From the NCBI GenBank assembly GCA_027622495.1, contig JAQBYL010000089.1, forward strand, positions 1 through 11,856: 11,856 nucleotides of DNA, read 5' to 3'. Below the pieces are notes generated by a model. It ran no database searches, was not told the origin of the DNA, and was given only the letters and a program-made list of their open reading frames with translations. Positions 1 to 5,273 of this stretch are shown in pieces (position 1 is the first letter of the stretch; every line of letters begins with the position of its first letter). This stretch comes from Pseudomonadota bacterium (lineage in GTDB: Bacteria > Pseudomonadota > Gammaproteobacteria > Pseudomonadales > Azotimanducaceae). A program made the translations under genes and the position numbers.

Positions 1-600
1 ACCGGGTTGCAGTTTCAATATGCCTGTGTAGATGCTCCATGGCGCTGGTATGTGGTTACGCTTTAACAGCAACGCAAGCGAACTGCGGTCAATCTCGAGA
101 TCGCTGCGAGGAATGGCCGACAGTTCCGACGCAAAGTACAGGTCACCGTTCACTTTGCCGTAGTAGAGGGGCTTGATACCAAGCCGGTCACGAACCAGGG
201 TGACGGTTCTCTCGTACCGGTCGTAGACAGCAAAGGCAAACATCCCCACCAGTCTGGTTACCGTATCGGTGACACCCCATCTGGCAATCGCTTCGATCAG
301 CACTTCGGTATCGGAATTGCCACGCCAGAAAACTCCACCCAGGAGCTTGCGGATCTGCTGAAAATTATAGATCTCACCGTTGTATGCGATAACGAAGCGT
401 TCATTGGTTGAGACCATCGGCTGATGACCGGCAGGACTCAGATCGATGATCGAGAGACGTCGATGCGCGAGCCCCACATTTCCTTCGGTCCATACACCGT
501 CGTCGTCTGGACCACGATGGCGCAGACGCGCACCGAGCGTGTGCAGAAGCTGTGCACTCGCTGGTTGTGATGCATGGACTGACCCCACAAAACCGCACAT
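1..600 (-). CDS. Asparagine synthetase-like glutamine amidotransferase, N-terminal part (C-terminus beyond window)
   Basis: I translated this directly: 200 codons stay open from an ATG at 600 to the window edge. Residue 2 is the cysteine (MCGF) that becomes the catalytic N-terminal nucleophile of class II glutamine amidotransferases. Further family motifs are RHRGPDDDG (27-35), HRRLSIIDLS (46-55), YNGEIYNF (73-80), SDTEVL (96-101) and RDRLGIKPLYY (137-147). The stretch ends in PAP...LKLQPG, where the ATP-binding synthetase domain normally begins; that domain is not visible. The start lies 4 bp after the upstream glycosyltransferase stop, so they are probably co-transcribed. Family knowledge: AsnB-like enzymes make asparagine, but relatives in polysaccharide clusters (Pseudomonas WbpS, Francisella WbtH) are thought to amidate sugar uronic acids. 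The two glycosyltransferases next door make the second role the better inference. The missing half prevents a firm choice. Confidence 0.9.
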   Translation of the reverse strand, partial: MCGFVGSVHASQPASAQLLHTLGARLRHRGPDDDGVWTEGNVGLAHRRLSIIDLSPAGHQPMVSTNERFVIAYNGEIYNFQQIRKLLGGVFWRGNSDTEVLIEAIARWGVTDTVTRLVGMFAFAVYDRYERTVTLVRDRLGIKPLYYGKVNGDLYFASELSAIPRSDLEIDRSSLALLLKRNHIPAPWSIYTGILKLQPG

Positions 601-604
601 CGCG

Positions 605-1615
605 TCAGTGTGCCGCGAGGGTTTCAAACAGCGACAGGTAGGCATCAACCATGGTCGTTTCGTCCATACGGGTACATACGCGCGCTCGTGCCTGCACACC
701 CAGGTGGCGCAGATCGCTTCGATCCATCGTCAGCACTTTCGCCATGATCGCAGTCAGTGCAGCACGCTCGCCCGGGACGCAGAAACCAGTATCGCCAACC
801 AGTTCCTGCGCGTCGCCGACAGGGGTCACAATGCACGGCAGTTCACAGCACATGGCCTCGCGAACTACCGTTGGGGAACTTTCCGACAACGATGGGTTGA
901 TCAGCACATCAGCAGCAGAAAAGTAGTCCACTACGTGGTCTTTTATGCCAACACCGTGGATATGGGTGCCATTGCTGAACACCCGCGTACCTTCACCAAC
1001 CAGTACAAGGTGGGCTTGGCCCTGCGCGCCGAGATCATTAAACGCAGCGACCAGCTGTTCGTTACCCTTGTGAGGATGAACCCGGGCAACCTGCAGGAAC
1101 ACGAGGCTCCCCTCATCGATACGCAAAGCTTCCCGGGCGTGGGGAAAACGAACAAACATCCGGCTATCAACTGCGTTGGGGATGACTTTCCAGGACTCAC
1201 AGCTGAGGTTCAGTTTCTGGTGGGCGGCGATTGCAGCGTGTGCGTTGGTAACGATTGCCTGCGGCTTGAAGCGGCTGAGCAATTTAAGTGCCAGCCGTGT
1301 CGTCAGACTTTCCGTATTCAAGTGCTCGGGCAGATGACGGATATTCCAGATCACCTGCGCGCGACGCCCTTCAATACTCGCCGCCACCGCACCGGCATAC
1401 ATCCGGCCCATCACAATGTCGTACGCAGGAAGACGCGGGTTCGGCCAGCGGTAAAGCCGGGTCATCGCCCGGGCGTCCATTTCCAGCTCACCACCACTGC
1501 GCAGGGTTGCAATGTCGCAGGTCAGACCCTGATCAACAAGCAGACGCGTCAAACGCAGAAGGTTGCGTTCGGCGCCACCGACATGCAGGGAATTGATGAT
1601 GTTCAAAACCCTCAT
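605..1615 (-). CDS. GT4-family glycosyltransferase (downstream copy of a tandem pair)
   Basis: The 336-residue protein has the GT-B, family GT4 layout. The N-terminal Rossmann half opens with MRVLNIINSLHVGGAER, whose glycine-rich loop is typical of the acceptor domain. The C-terminal donor-nucleotide half carries VARVHPHKG (R178, K183) and the E-x7-E pair at E245 and E253 (ESSPTVVRE). There is no signal peptide or membrane segment, so it should act at the cytoplasmic face of the inner membrane, adding a sugar to a growing lipid-linked glycan. Donor and acceptor cannot be read from the sequence. The ATG overlaps the stop of the upstream glycosyltransferase by 4 bp (ATGA), and the stop is 4 bp from the amidotransferase start, indicating one operon. 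At 336 residues it is a compact GT4, with a short acceptor domain. It resembles the upstream glycosyltransferase throughout (GG[AT]ER, WN[IL]R, NAHA/NAHS, PNA[VI]D). Confidence 0.9.
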   Translation of the reverse strand: MRVLNIINSLHVGGAERNLLRLTRLLVDQGLTCDIATLRSGGELEMDARAMTRLYRWPNPRLPAYDIVMGRMYAGAVAASIEGRRAQVIWNIRHLPEHLNTESLTTRLALKLLSRFKPQAIVTNAHAAIAAHQKLNLSCESWKVIPNAVDSRMFVRFPHAREALRIDEGSLVFLQVARVHPHKGNEQLVAAFNDLGAQGQAHLVLVGEGTRVFSNGTHIHGVGIKDHVVDYFSAADVLINPSLSESSPTVVREAMCCELPCIVTPVGDAQELVGDTGFCVPGERAALTAIMAKVLTMDRSDLRHLGVQARARVCTRMDETTMVDAYLSLFETLAAH

Positions 1616-2712
1616 TTAGTCAGACAGCTCAGCCGGAAAACAAGCTGCCCGGTCACCTGGTCTTTAGTGTAACGCTGTTTGATTCGGGTGTGCGCGTGCA
1701 TGACAAGATCCATAACCCGATCGCTGTCGGTGAGCAGGTTGTGGATTGCCTGCCCCAGGCTGTCCGGCTGGTCTGGCGGCACAAGAACACCGCAGTCCAT
1801 CAACAGCTCACTGATACCACCGACATCGGTACCCACGCAGGGGACACCGCTGGCCATCGCTTCCAGCAACACGTTAGGCAGGCCTTCGAAGTCGGAGGCA
1901 CAGACCTGCAGGTCTACGGCCGCATGATAAAAACCCATGTCTTTCTGCTCACCTAACAAATGAACACGATCAACCAGACCGACTTTGGAGATCTGCGAGC
2001 AAAGCTCATTGTTGCCGGTGTCTACACCGCGCCCGATCATGACCAGATGAATGTCCGCACACCACCGACTCACCGCCTGAAGGATCAGATCATGACGTTT
2101 CTCTGGCTGGTAGCGTGCGAAAAATCCCACCAGGGGAACGCCTTTCTGCACACCGAGATGTTCGCGCAGACGATCACCGGCTGTTGGATCGGGTTTGAAC
2201 ACATTGGTGTCAATCGCATTTGGCAGCACTTCACCACGACCTAGATCGAATCCTTGTGCCGCATAAAAGTTGAGAACACTGTGAGCGTTGGCCAGCACGA
2301 TATCGGCCACCCGGCGTCTGGATTGCCAGCGTGACAGATTGAACGCCATCCGGTTGATAAGGCCAGGGGATACGCTGGAACTTCGCAGATTCCAGACCAG
2401 CCGGCTTGAGCGCGTGGATACCAGCGCACAAAGCGCATTGGCCAGATCCAGATAACTCATCACTACATCGACATTGCGCTGTGCTCGCACGAGACGCACA
2501 AGGGTCAGACACACGCCGCTGACCCCACCCGAAGCTGCAACAAGTTTCACCCGCGGATGCAACTCGTAGGCGGCACCTTGTGTGTTATCAAACACAAGCA
2601 CGGTGACATCGATACCCTGCTCACACAGCGCATTGGCTGTCAGCGACGCCTGCCGTTCGGTTCCACCGGAACGCAGCGATCCAATAACGATCAGTACACG
2701 TTTCAGTGCCAT
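1612..2712 (-). CDS. GT4-family glycosyltransferase (upstream copy of a tandem pair)
   Basis: The 366-residue GT-B enzyme has an N-terminal GSLRSGGTERQ glycine loop (11-21), VWNLR (106-110), VLPNAIDTNVF (162-172), a donor-site R200/K205 in ARYQPEKRHD, and the GT4 E-x7-E pair E276/E284 in EGLPNVLLE. It is predicted to be a soluble or peripheral cytoplasmic sugar transferase for polysaccharide assembly; the sugar is unknown. I chose the ATG at 2712 because MALKRVLIVIGSLRSGG is the normal GT4 beginning. The frame stays open upstream to 2907, but those 65 codons give a low-complexity, family-unlike peptide through the palindrome region. No strong Shine-Dalgarno precedes 2712; the nearest purine-rich stretch is GGACG. 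It is the first visible gene of the polysaccharide operon, 252 bp after the ComEA-like gene, and its stop overlaps the next start by 4 bp. Confidence 0.88.
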   Translation of the reverse strand: MALKRVLIVIGSLRSGGTERQASLTANALCEQGIDVTVLVFDNTQGAAYELHPRVKLVAASGGVSGVCLTLVRLVRAQRNVDVVMSYLDLANALCALVSTRSSRLVWNLRSSSVSPGLINRMAFNLSRWQSRRRVADIVLANAHSVLNFYAAQGFDLGRGEVLPNAIDTNVFKPDPTAGDRLREHLGVQKGVPLVGFFARYQPEKRHDLILQAVSRWCADIHLVMIGRGVDTGNNELCSQISKVGLVDRVHLLGEQKDMGFYHAAVDLQVCASDFEGLPNVLLEAMASGVPCVGTDVGGISELLMDCGVLVPPDQPDSLGQAIHNLLTDSDRVMDLVMHAHTRIKQRYTKDQVTGQLVFRLSCLTK

Positions 2713-2776
2713 GAAGTCAACGTCCGACAGATTAGAGGAATCAAGCTGGCTGGGAACAAACCATATGACGGCAGGC

Positions 2777-2804
2777 TGTATAAGGTCAGGCTGGAAGGAA
2801 ACAA
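2777..2804 (-). promoter_or_regulatory. Weak sigma-70-like promoter candidate upstream of the glycosyltransferase operon
   Basis: On the minus strand, TTGTTT at 2804-2799 is followed by a 16-bp spacer and TATACA at 2782-2777, about 65 bp before the glycosyltransferase start at 2712. The -35 box matches the consensus at only 3 of 6 positions and the -10 box at 4 of 6. It is the best pair I found in this interval, and its location suits an operon promoter, but such matches occur by chance. Transcription could also come by read-through from comEA. Confidence 0.2.
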
Positions 2805-2887
2805 GAAGGATGGTCCGATGTGCGCCGACATGCGCGGCGCATAGTGACACCAAACCCCGAAGGAGTAAACGGACAGGGAACAGTGGC

Positions 2888-2943
2888 GCGCAGGTGCGTG
2901 TGTGCACCTGTGTACGATGCGCACCTGTGCGCGGCGCGCACAG
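2888..2943. repeat. Nest of overlapping palindromes built on GCACCTG/CAGGTGC
   Basis: Three hairpins are packed into 56 bp. The first pairs CAGGTGC at 2891-2897 with GCACCTG at 2904-2910 (7 bp, 6-nt loop). The second pairs GCGCA at 2919-2923 with TGCGC at 2928-2932 (4-nt loop). The third pairs CTGTGCGC at 2925-2932 with GCGCACAG at 2936-2943 (perfect 8 bp, 3-nt loop). The second and third share the arm at 2928-2932, so they cannot form together. The heptamer GCACCTG occurs at 2904 and 2921 in direct orientation and at 2891 inverted. The cluster begins about 20 bp after the ComEA-like stop codon. No T-run follows in the transcript direction. It could be a REP-like extragenic element, an mRNA 3' end stabiliser, a Rho-linked terminator or a protein-binding site; the sequence does not decide. 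Confidence 0.7.
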
Positions 2944-2964
2944 ATGCTCTCACCCGCCGAACGG

Positions 2965-3234
2965 CTATTTCACACTGAGACGGTCCTGGTTCTGCGTGAC
3001 AGTATGTTCGCCGATGCCTTTGACGTTGGTCAGTTCCAGCACGTCCTTGAACGCACCATTTTCATCACGGTAGCGCACGATCGCCTCTGCTCTTCGCAGC
3101 CCTACTCCATCGATGACTTCGGCGAGTGTTGCGGCGTCAGCGGTGTTGATGTTGATCCGTTCTCCTGGCGGCAGTGCATTTGCGCTCTGAGCCATCAGCA
3201 TTAACAGAATTGCAGCAAACAGGTGTTTTTTCAT
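2965..3234 (-). CDS. Secreted/periplasmic ComEA-like helix-hairpin-helix protein
   Basis: The 89-residue protein begins with a signal peptide: MKKH, a hydrophobic core (about residues 5-16), and a likely cleavage after SANA (residue 20). The mature part is one ComEA-type domain, starting ININTADAATLAEV and containing two helix-hairpin-helix loops, IDGVGLRRAEAIV (41-53) and VKGIGEHTV (71-79). Such domains bind double-stranded DNA without sequence preference. In competent bacteria ComEA pulls DNA into the periplasm, but short proteins of this type (E. coli YbaV-like) are common and often uncharacterised, so a DNA-uptake role is only possible. A good Shine-Dalgarno supports the start. It lies 115 bp downstream of lapB; that gap holds only short GC-rich inverted stretches and no clear terminator or promoter. 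A small HhH gene is also typically found beside the O-antigen locus in Pseudomonas. Confidence 0.88.
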   Translation of the reverse strand: MKKHLFAAILLMLMAQSANALPPGERININTADAATLAEVIDGVGLRRAEAIVRYRDENGAFKDVLELTNVKGIGEHTVTQNQDRLSVK

Positions 3235-3240
3235 TGGTCG

Positions 3241-3245
3241 TCCTC
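3241..3245 (-). promoter_or_regulatory. Ribosome binding site of the ComEA-like gene
   Basis: GAGGA lies 6 nt before the ATG at 3234. This is one of the few strong Shine-Dalgarno matches in the window. It fixes the start of the signal peptide and suggests that the gene is translated independently of lapB. Confidence 0.6.
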
Positions 3246-3349
3246 ATGGTTGATCGAGGAACAGGTTAGCCTTGGGCAGTCACCCACATCATCGGCCAAT
3301 GGCCCACTTCGCCCTCGGCCTCCGCCCACAGTGCGTGTGCGCGTTCCGA

Positions 3350-4540
3350 TCAGGCGAAATCAGGCCGCTCCAGCTGGATCGGTTGAATGGGCTTCAGCGT
3401 GCCCCATTGATGACAGCTCGGACATTGCCACATGCGCATATTGCCGCTGAAACCACAGCTGTTGCAGCGATAGCGCGGTTGGGCTTTGAGCAGTTCACGG
3501 GCAAGATCAAGAACCAGTTTAAGGTGCTGACCCTGCAGCGGTTCATCTGCCTGCTCAAGCAGTTCCATGAGCAACACAAATGCGCCCAGACTTGGATGAT
3601 GCAGCAACTGTTCAACCACATACTCGCGTGCTGCAGCCTGATCCTGCGCAACACTGATGTGCTCCCCAAGCACTTTGACCAGACCCAGCAACGGCTTCTT
3701 CTTAACAGCTTCACGAACGTAGGTCAGAAACTCCGACTCATCACCAAGCGCGACTGCTGCTTCTCGATACAGATTCAAGCCTTCGGTGGTCAGCAGTATG
3801 TCCTGTTCGCGGACTTTCTTGAGCAGGCGCATCACATCGCGATAGCGACCGGCTTTGAATTCAACCTGGGCACCAATCAGGTTGGCACGTGCACAGCTTG
3901 CGTCGAACGAAAGGGCAGACGAAACCTGCCAGCGTGCACCACGCAGGTCACCCACTCGCAAAGCCTGCTCGGCCATCTCGCAACGAAAGTGCGCAAGCTT
4001 GATGCGAACGCTCTTGTCCTGACGAGACAAAAGCGAGCCAATTTCTATTGCCGCCGGCCAATCGCTTTCGCGCTGATAAACCTCGAGCAGCAATTCCAGC
4101 GCAACCTGCTTGTGTTCACCGTTTTTCTGAATCAGTTCTTTGAGCAGACTTTCTGCGCGACCAAGCAAACCGGCAACGTAGTAATCACGCGCCAGTTCCA
4201 GTTCGGCCAGAGCGCGATTGGCATTGGAAAGAACCGGTCGGGCGAGCAGGTTCTGATGGATGCGTATTGCCTTATCCACTTCACCACGTCGGCGAACCAG
4301 ACTGCCAAGGGCAAGATGCGTATCAACGGTGTCGTTGTTGACCGCCATGGCCTGAATGAAGGTGTCGATTGCCAGGTCCGGGCGCTCGTTAAGCAGGTGA
4401 TTGAGCCCGCGAAAATATTCCTGCGGCAGAGCCTGGGTCCCAGTGCCGGATACACGCCGGCGTTTCTCGATCCGGCCCACTGCGTAACCTATGCCCAGCG
4501 CAACAACCAGAAGCAGATAGAGGAACAGGTTATCCGGCAT
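3350..4540 (-). CDS. lapB: LapB (YciM), LPS assembly regulator with TPR repeats and rubredoxin-like zinc site
   Basis: The 396-residue protein has one N-terminal membrane anchor (about residues 5-22), basic residues right after it (EKRRR), helical TPR-type repeats from about 40 to 345, and a C-terminal metal site with paired cysteines C359/C362 and C373/C376 (CNSCG ... CPSC). This is the full LapB architecture at its usual length of about 390 residues. Family knowledge: LapB sits on the inner membrane facing the cytoplasm and works with the protease FtsH to degrade LpxC, so it limits lipid A synthesis; it also helps assemble the LPS machinery. The start is 10 bp after the lapA stop, forming the conserved lapA-lapB pair. 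The signature EYFRGLNHLLNE (41-52) is strongly typical of the family. Its place just upstream of surface-polysaccharide genes fits a shared LPS theme. Confidence 0.96.
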   Translation of the reverse strand: MPDNLFLYLLLVVALGIGYAVGRIEKRRRVSGTGTQALPQEYFRGLNHLLNERPDLAIDTFIQAMAVNNDTVDTHLALGSLVRRRGEVDKAIRIHQNLLARPVLSNANRALAELELARDYYVAGLLGRAESLLKELIQKNGEHKQVALELLLEVYQRESDWPAAIEIGSLLSRQDKSVRIKLAHFRCEMAEQALRVGDLRGARWQVSSALSFDASCARANLIGAQVEFKAGRYRDVMRLLKKVREQDILLTTEGLNLYREAAVALGDESEFLTYVREAVKKKPLLGLVKVLGEHISVAQDQAAAREYVVEQLLHHPSLGAFVLLMELLEQADEPLQGQHLKLVLDLARELLKAQPRYRCNSCGFSGNMRMWQCPSCHQWGTLKPIQPIQLERPDFA

Positions 4541-4550
4541 GTGCGGATAC

Positions 4551-4844
4551 TCAGTCGTTAAGGGTCAGGTTCCTGAGCTTCGCCAGTTCCTGATTTGAGG
4601 CGGAGAGTTCTTTGGTCAGACGGCGATGTTTCAATCCCTGACGTGCTTTCGAGATCGGGATACCCAGTGCGCCCACAAACAGACCGCATCCGAACGCCAG
4701 CAGCAGCCACCAGAAAACACCGATCTGCGGTGTGCGCCAGATCAGGAACTGAAGGGCTATCTGCGACTGATTCACGGCGACGGCACACAGGAAGAAGATG
4801 ATGAGCAGAGTCGCAACCCAGAAGAGTTTAGCGAGCCAGGTCAT
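4551..4844 (-). CDS. lapA: LapA (DUF1049), small inner-membrane LPS assembly protein
   Basis: The 97-residue protein has two hydrophobic segments (about 6-24 and 42-63). The segment between them contains LQFLIWRTPQIGVFWWLL, the DUF1049 signature, and a basic, probably coiled-coil tail (KARQGLKHRR, then KELSASNQELAKLRN) should face the cytoplasm. It is the partner gene of lapB, which starts 10 bp downstream. Its precise molecular role is less clear than that of LapB. The ATG shares one base with the ihfB stop (TGATG), and AGGA at 4854-4851, 6 nt upstream of the ATG, gives a reasonable ribosome binding site inside the end of ihfB. The ihfB-lapA-lapB order is common in gammaproteobacteria such as Pseudomonas relatives. 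Confidence 0.93.
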   Translation of the reverse strand: MTWLAKLFWVATLLIIFFLCAVAVNQSQIALQFLIWRTPQIGVFWWLLLAFGCGLFVGALGIPISKARQGLKHRRLTKELSASNQELAKLRNLTLND

Positions 4845-5194
4845 CAGTTGTCCTGTGACTCCCCGTCATGTGCTCGAGGCGATGCAAAACGACCGGCAGC
4901 CAGATCCCGTTCCAGACCTGCGTTCACCCGGTCGCGCAACTCTTTGCCCGGTTTGAAATGTGGAACGTGCTTTCCGGCAAGACCGACGGACTCGCCGGTC
5001 TTTGGATTGCGACCGATTCGCGGTGCCCGGTAGTGCAGCGAAAAGCTGCCGAAACCACGGATTTCGATACGTTCGCCACTGGCGAGCGTCAGCGACATCT
5101 GCTCGAGCATGGTTTTAACCGCCAGCTCCACATCTTTCCCGGAAAGCTGTGTCTGCGCCGCGGTGATCTTTTCAATCAGTTCAGACTTAGTCAT
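4844..5194 (-). CDS. ihfB: Integration host factor beta subunit, with C-terminal extension
   Basis: Residues 1-94 match IHF-beta almost throughout: MTKSELIEKI at the start, ERIEIRGFGSFSLHYR (41-56), the DNA-intercalating proline in the beta arm GRNPKTGE (P64), and PHFKPGKELRDRVN (78-91). IHF-alpha/beta heterodimers bend DNA by about 160 degrees at specific sites and shape transcription, replication and recombination. The usual protein is about 94-100 residues; this one is 116, with an extra polar tail of about 20 residues (GLERDLAAGRFASPRAHDGESQDN region). The start is set by the family N-terminus; no good Shine-Dalgarno lies within 12 nt upstream. A strong hairpin separates it from rpsA, 79 bp upstream, and it shares one base with lapA. 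Confidence 0.96.
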   Translation of the reverse strand: MTKSELIEKITAAQTQLSGKDVELAVKTMLEQMSLTLASGERIEIRGFGSFSLHYRAPRIGRNPKTGESVGLAGKHVPHFKPGKELRDRVNAGLERDLAAGRFASPRAHDGESQDN

Positions 5195-5235
5195 ACATAA
5201 GTTGCTACACAGATCGTAACCTTTCAGAGCTTCAA

Positions 5236-5261
5236 GGACCTTCAGTCGAAACTGAAGGTCC
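5236..5261 (-). terminator. Perfect 11-bp hairpin with UUCG loop between rpsA and ihfB
   Basis: In the transcript direction, GGACCTTCAGT (5261-5251), a TTCG loop (5250-5247) and ACTGAAGGTCC (5246-5236) form an uninterrupted 11-bp stem. It lies 12 nt after the rpsA stop codon. UUCG tetraloops are very stable, though here the closing pair is U-A instead of the optimal C-G. The following bases are TTGAAGCTC, not a U-run, so it is not a textbook intrinsic terminator. It may instead stop exonucleases at the rpsA mRNA 3' end, act as a partial attenuator, or separate ihfB expression from that of rpsA. Confidence 0.65.
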
Positions 5262-5273
5262 GCAAAGCGTCTG

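Larger units (their letters stand above)
2713..2964. other. Gene-free interval between the ComEA-like gene and the glycosyltransferase operon
   Basis: This is the longest non-coding stretch in the window. On its comEA side (2888-2943) it contains a nest of overlapping palindromes, listed separately. At 2821-2841 there is a second, smaller inverted repeat, TGCGCC and GGCGCA separated by 9 nt. The glycosyltransferase side is more AT-rich and holds only a weak promoter candidate. I looked for a JUMPstart/ops element (GGCGGTAG core), which often precedes enterobacterial polysaccharide operons, and did not see one on the coding strand. No U-tract follows any of the hairpins, so no classical intrinsic terminator is supported. 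I infer that this is where the housekeeping transcription units end and the polysaccharide operon begins. Confidence 0.6.

Noticed and set aside
446..1672. A 408-codon plus-strand open frame opposite the downstream glycosyltransferase and the amidotransferase start
   Set aside because: It runs across two well-supported minus-strand genes and their junction, as a chance frame would.
2713..2907. Upstream extension of the first glycosyltransferase to a start at 2907
   Set aside because: The extra 65 residues resemble no GT4 N-terminus and are read partly through the intergenic inverted repeats; the family start fits the ATG at 2712.
2713..2964. JUMPstart/ops (RfaH recruitment) element before the polysaccharide operon
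   Set aside because: The GGCGGTAG core was not found on the coding strand of the interval.
3235..3349. Possible terminator or promoter between lapB and the ComEA-like gene
   Set aside because: Only short GGCC-type inverted repeats of 3-4 bp are present, with no T-run, and no acceptable -35/-10 pair was found.
3272..4561. A 429-codon open frame on the plus strand, completely antisense to lapB
   Set aside because: The minus-strand LapB is a clear full-length family member, and the plus-strand translation shows no recognisable domain. Long antisense frames are common opposite GC-rich genes.
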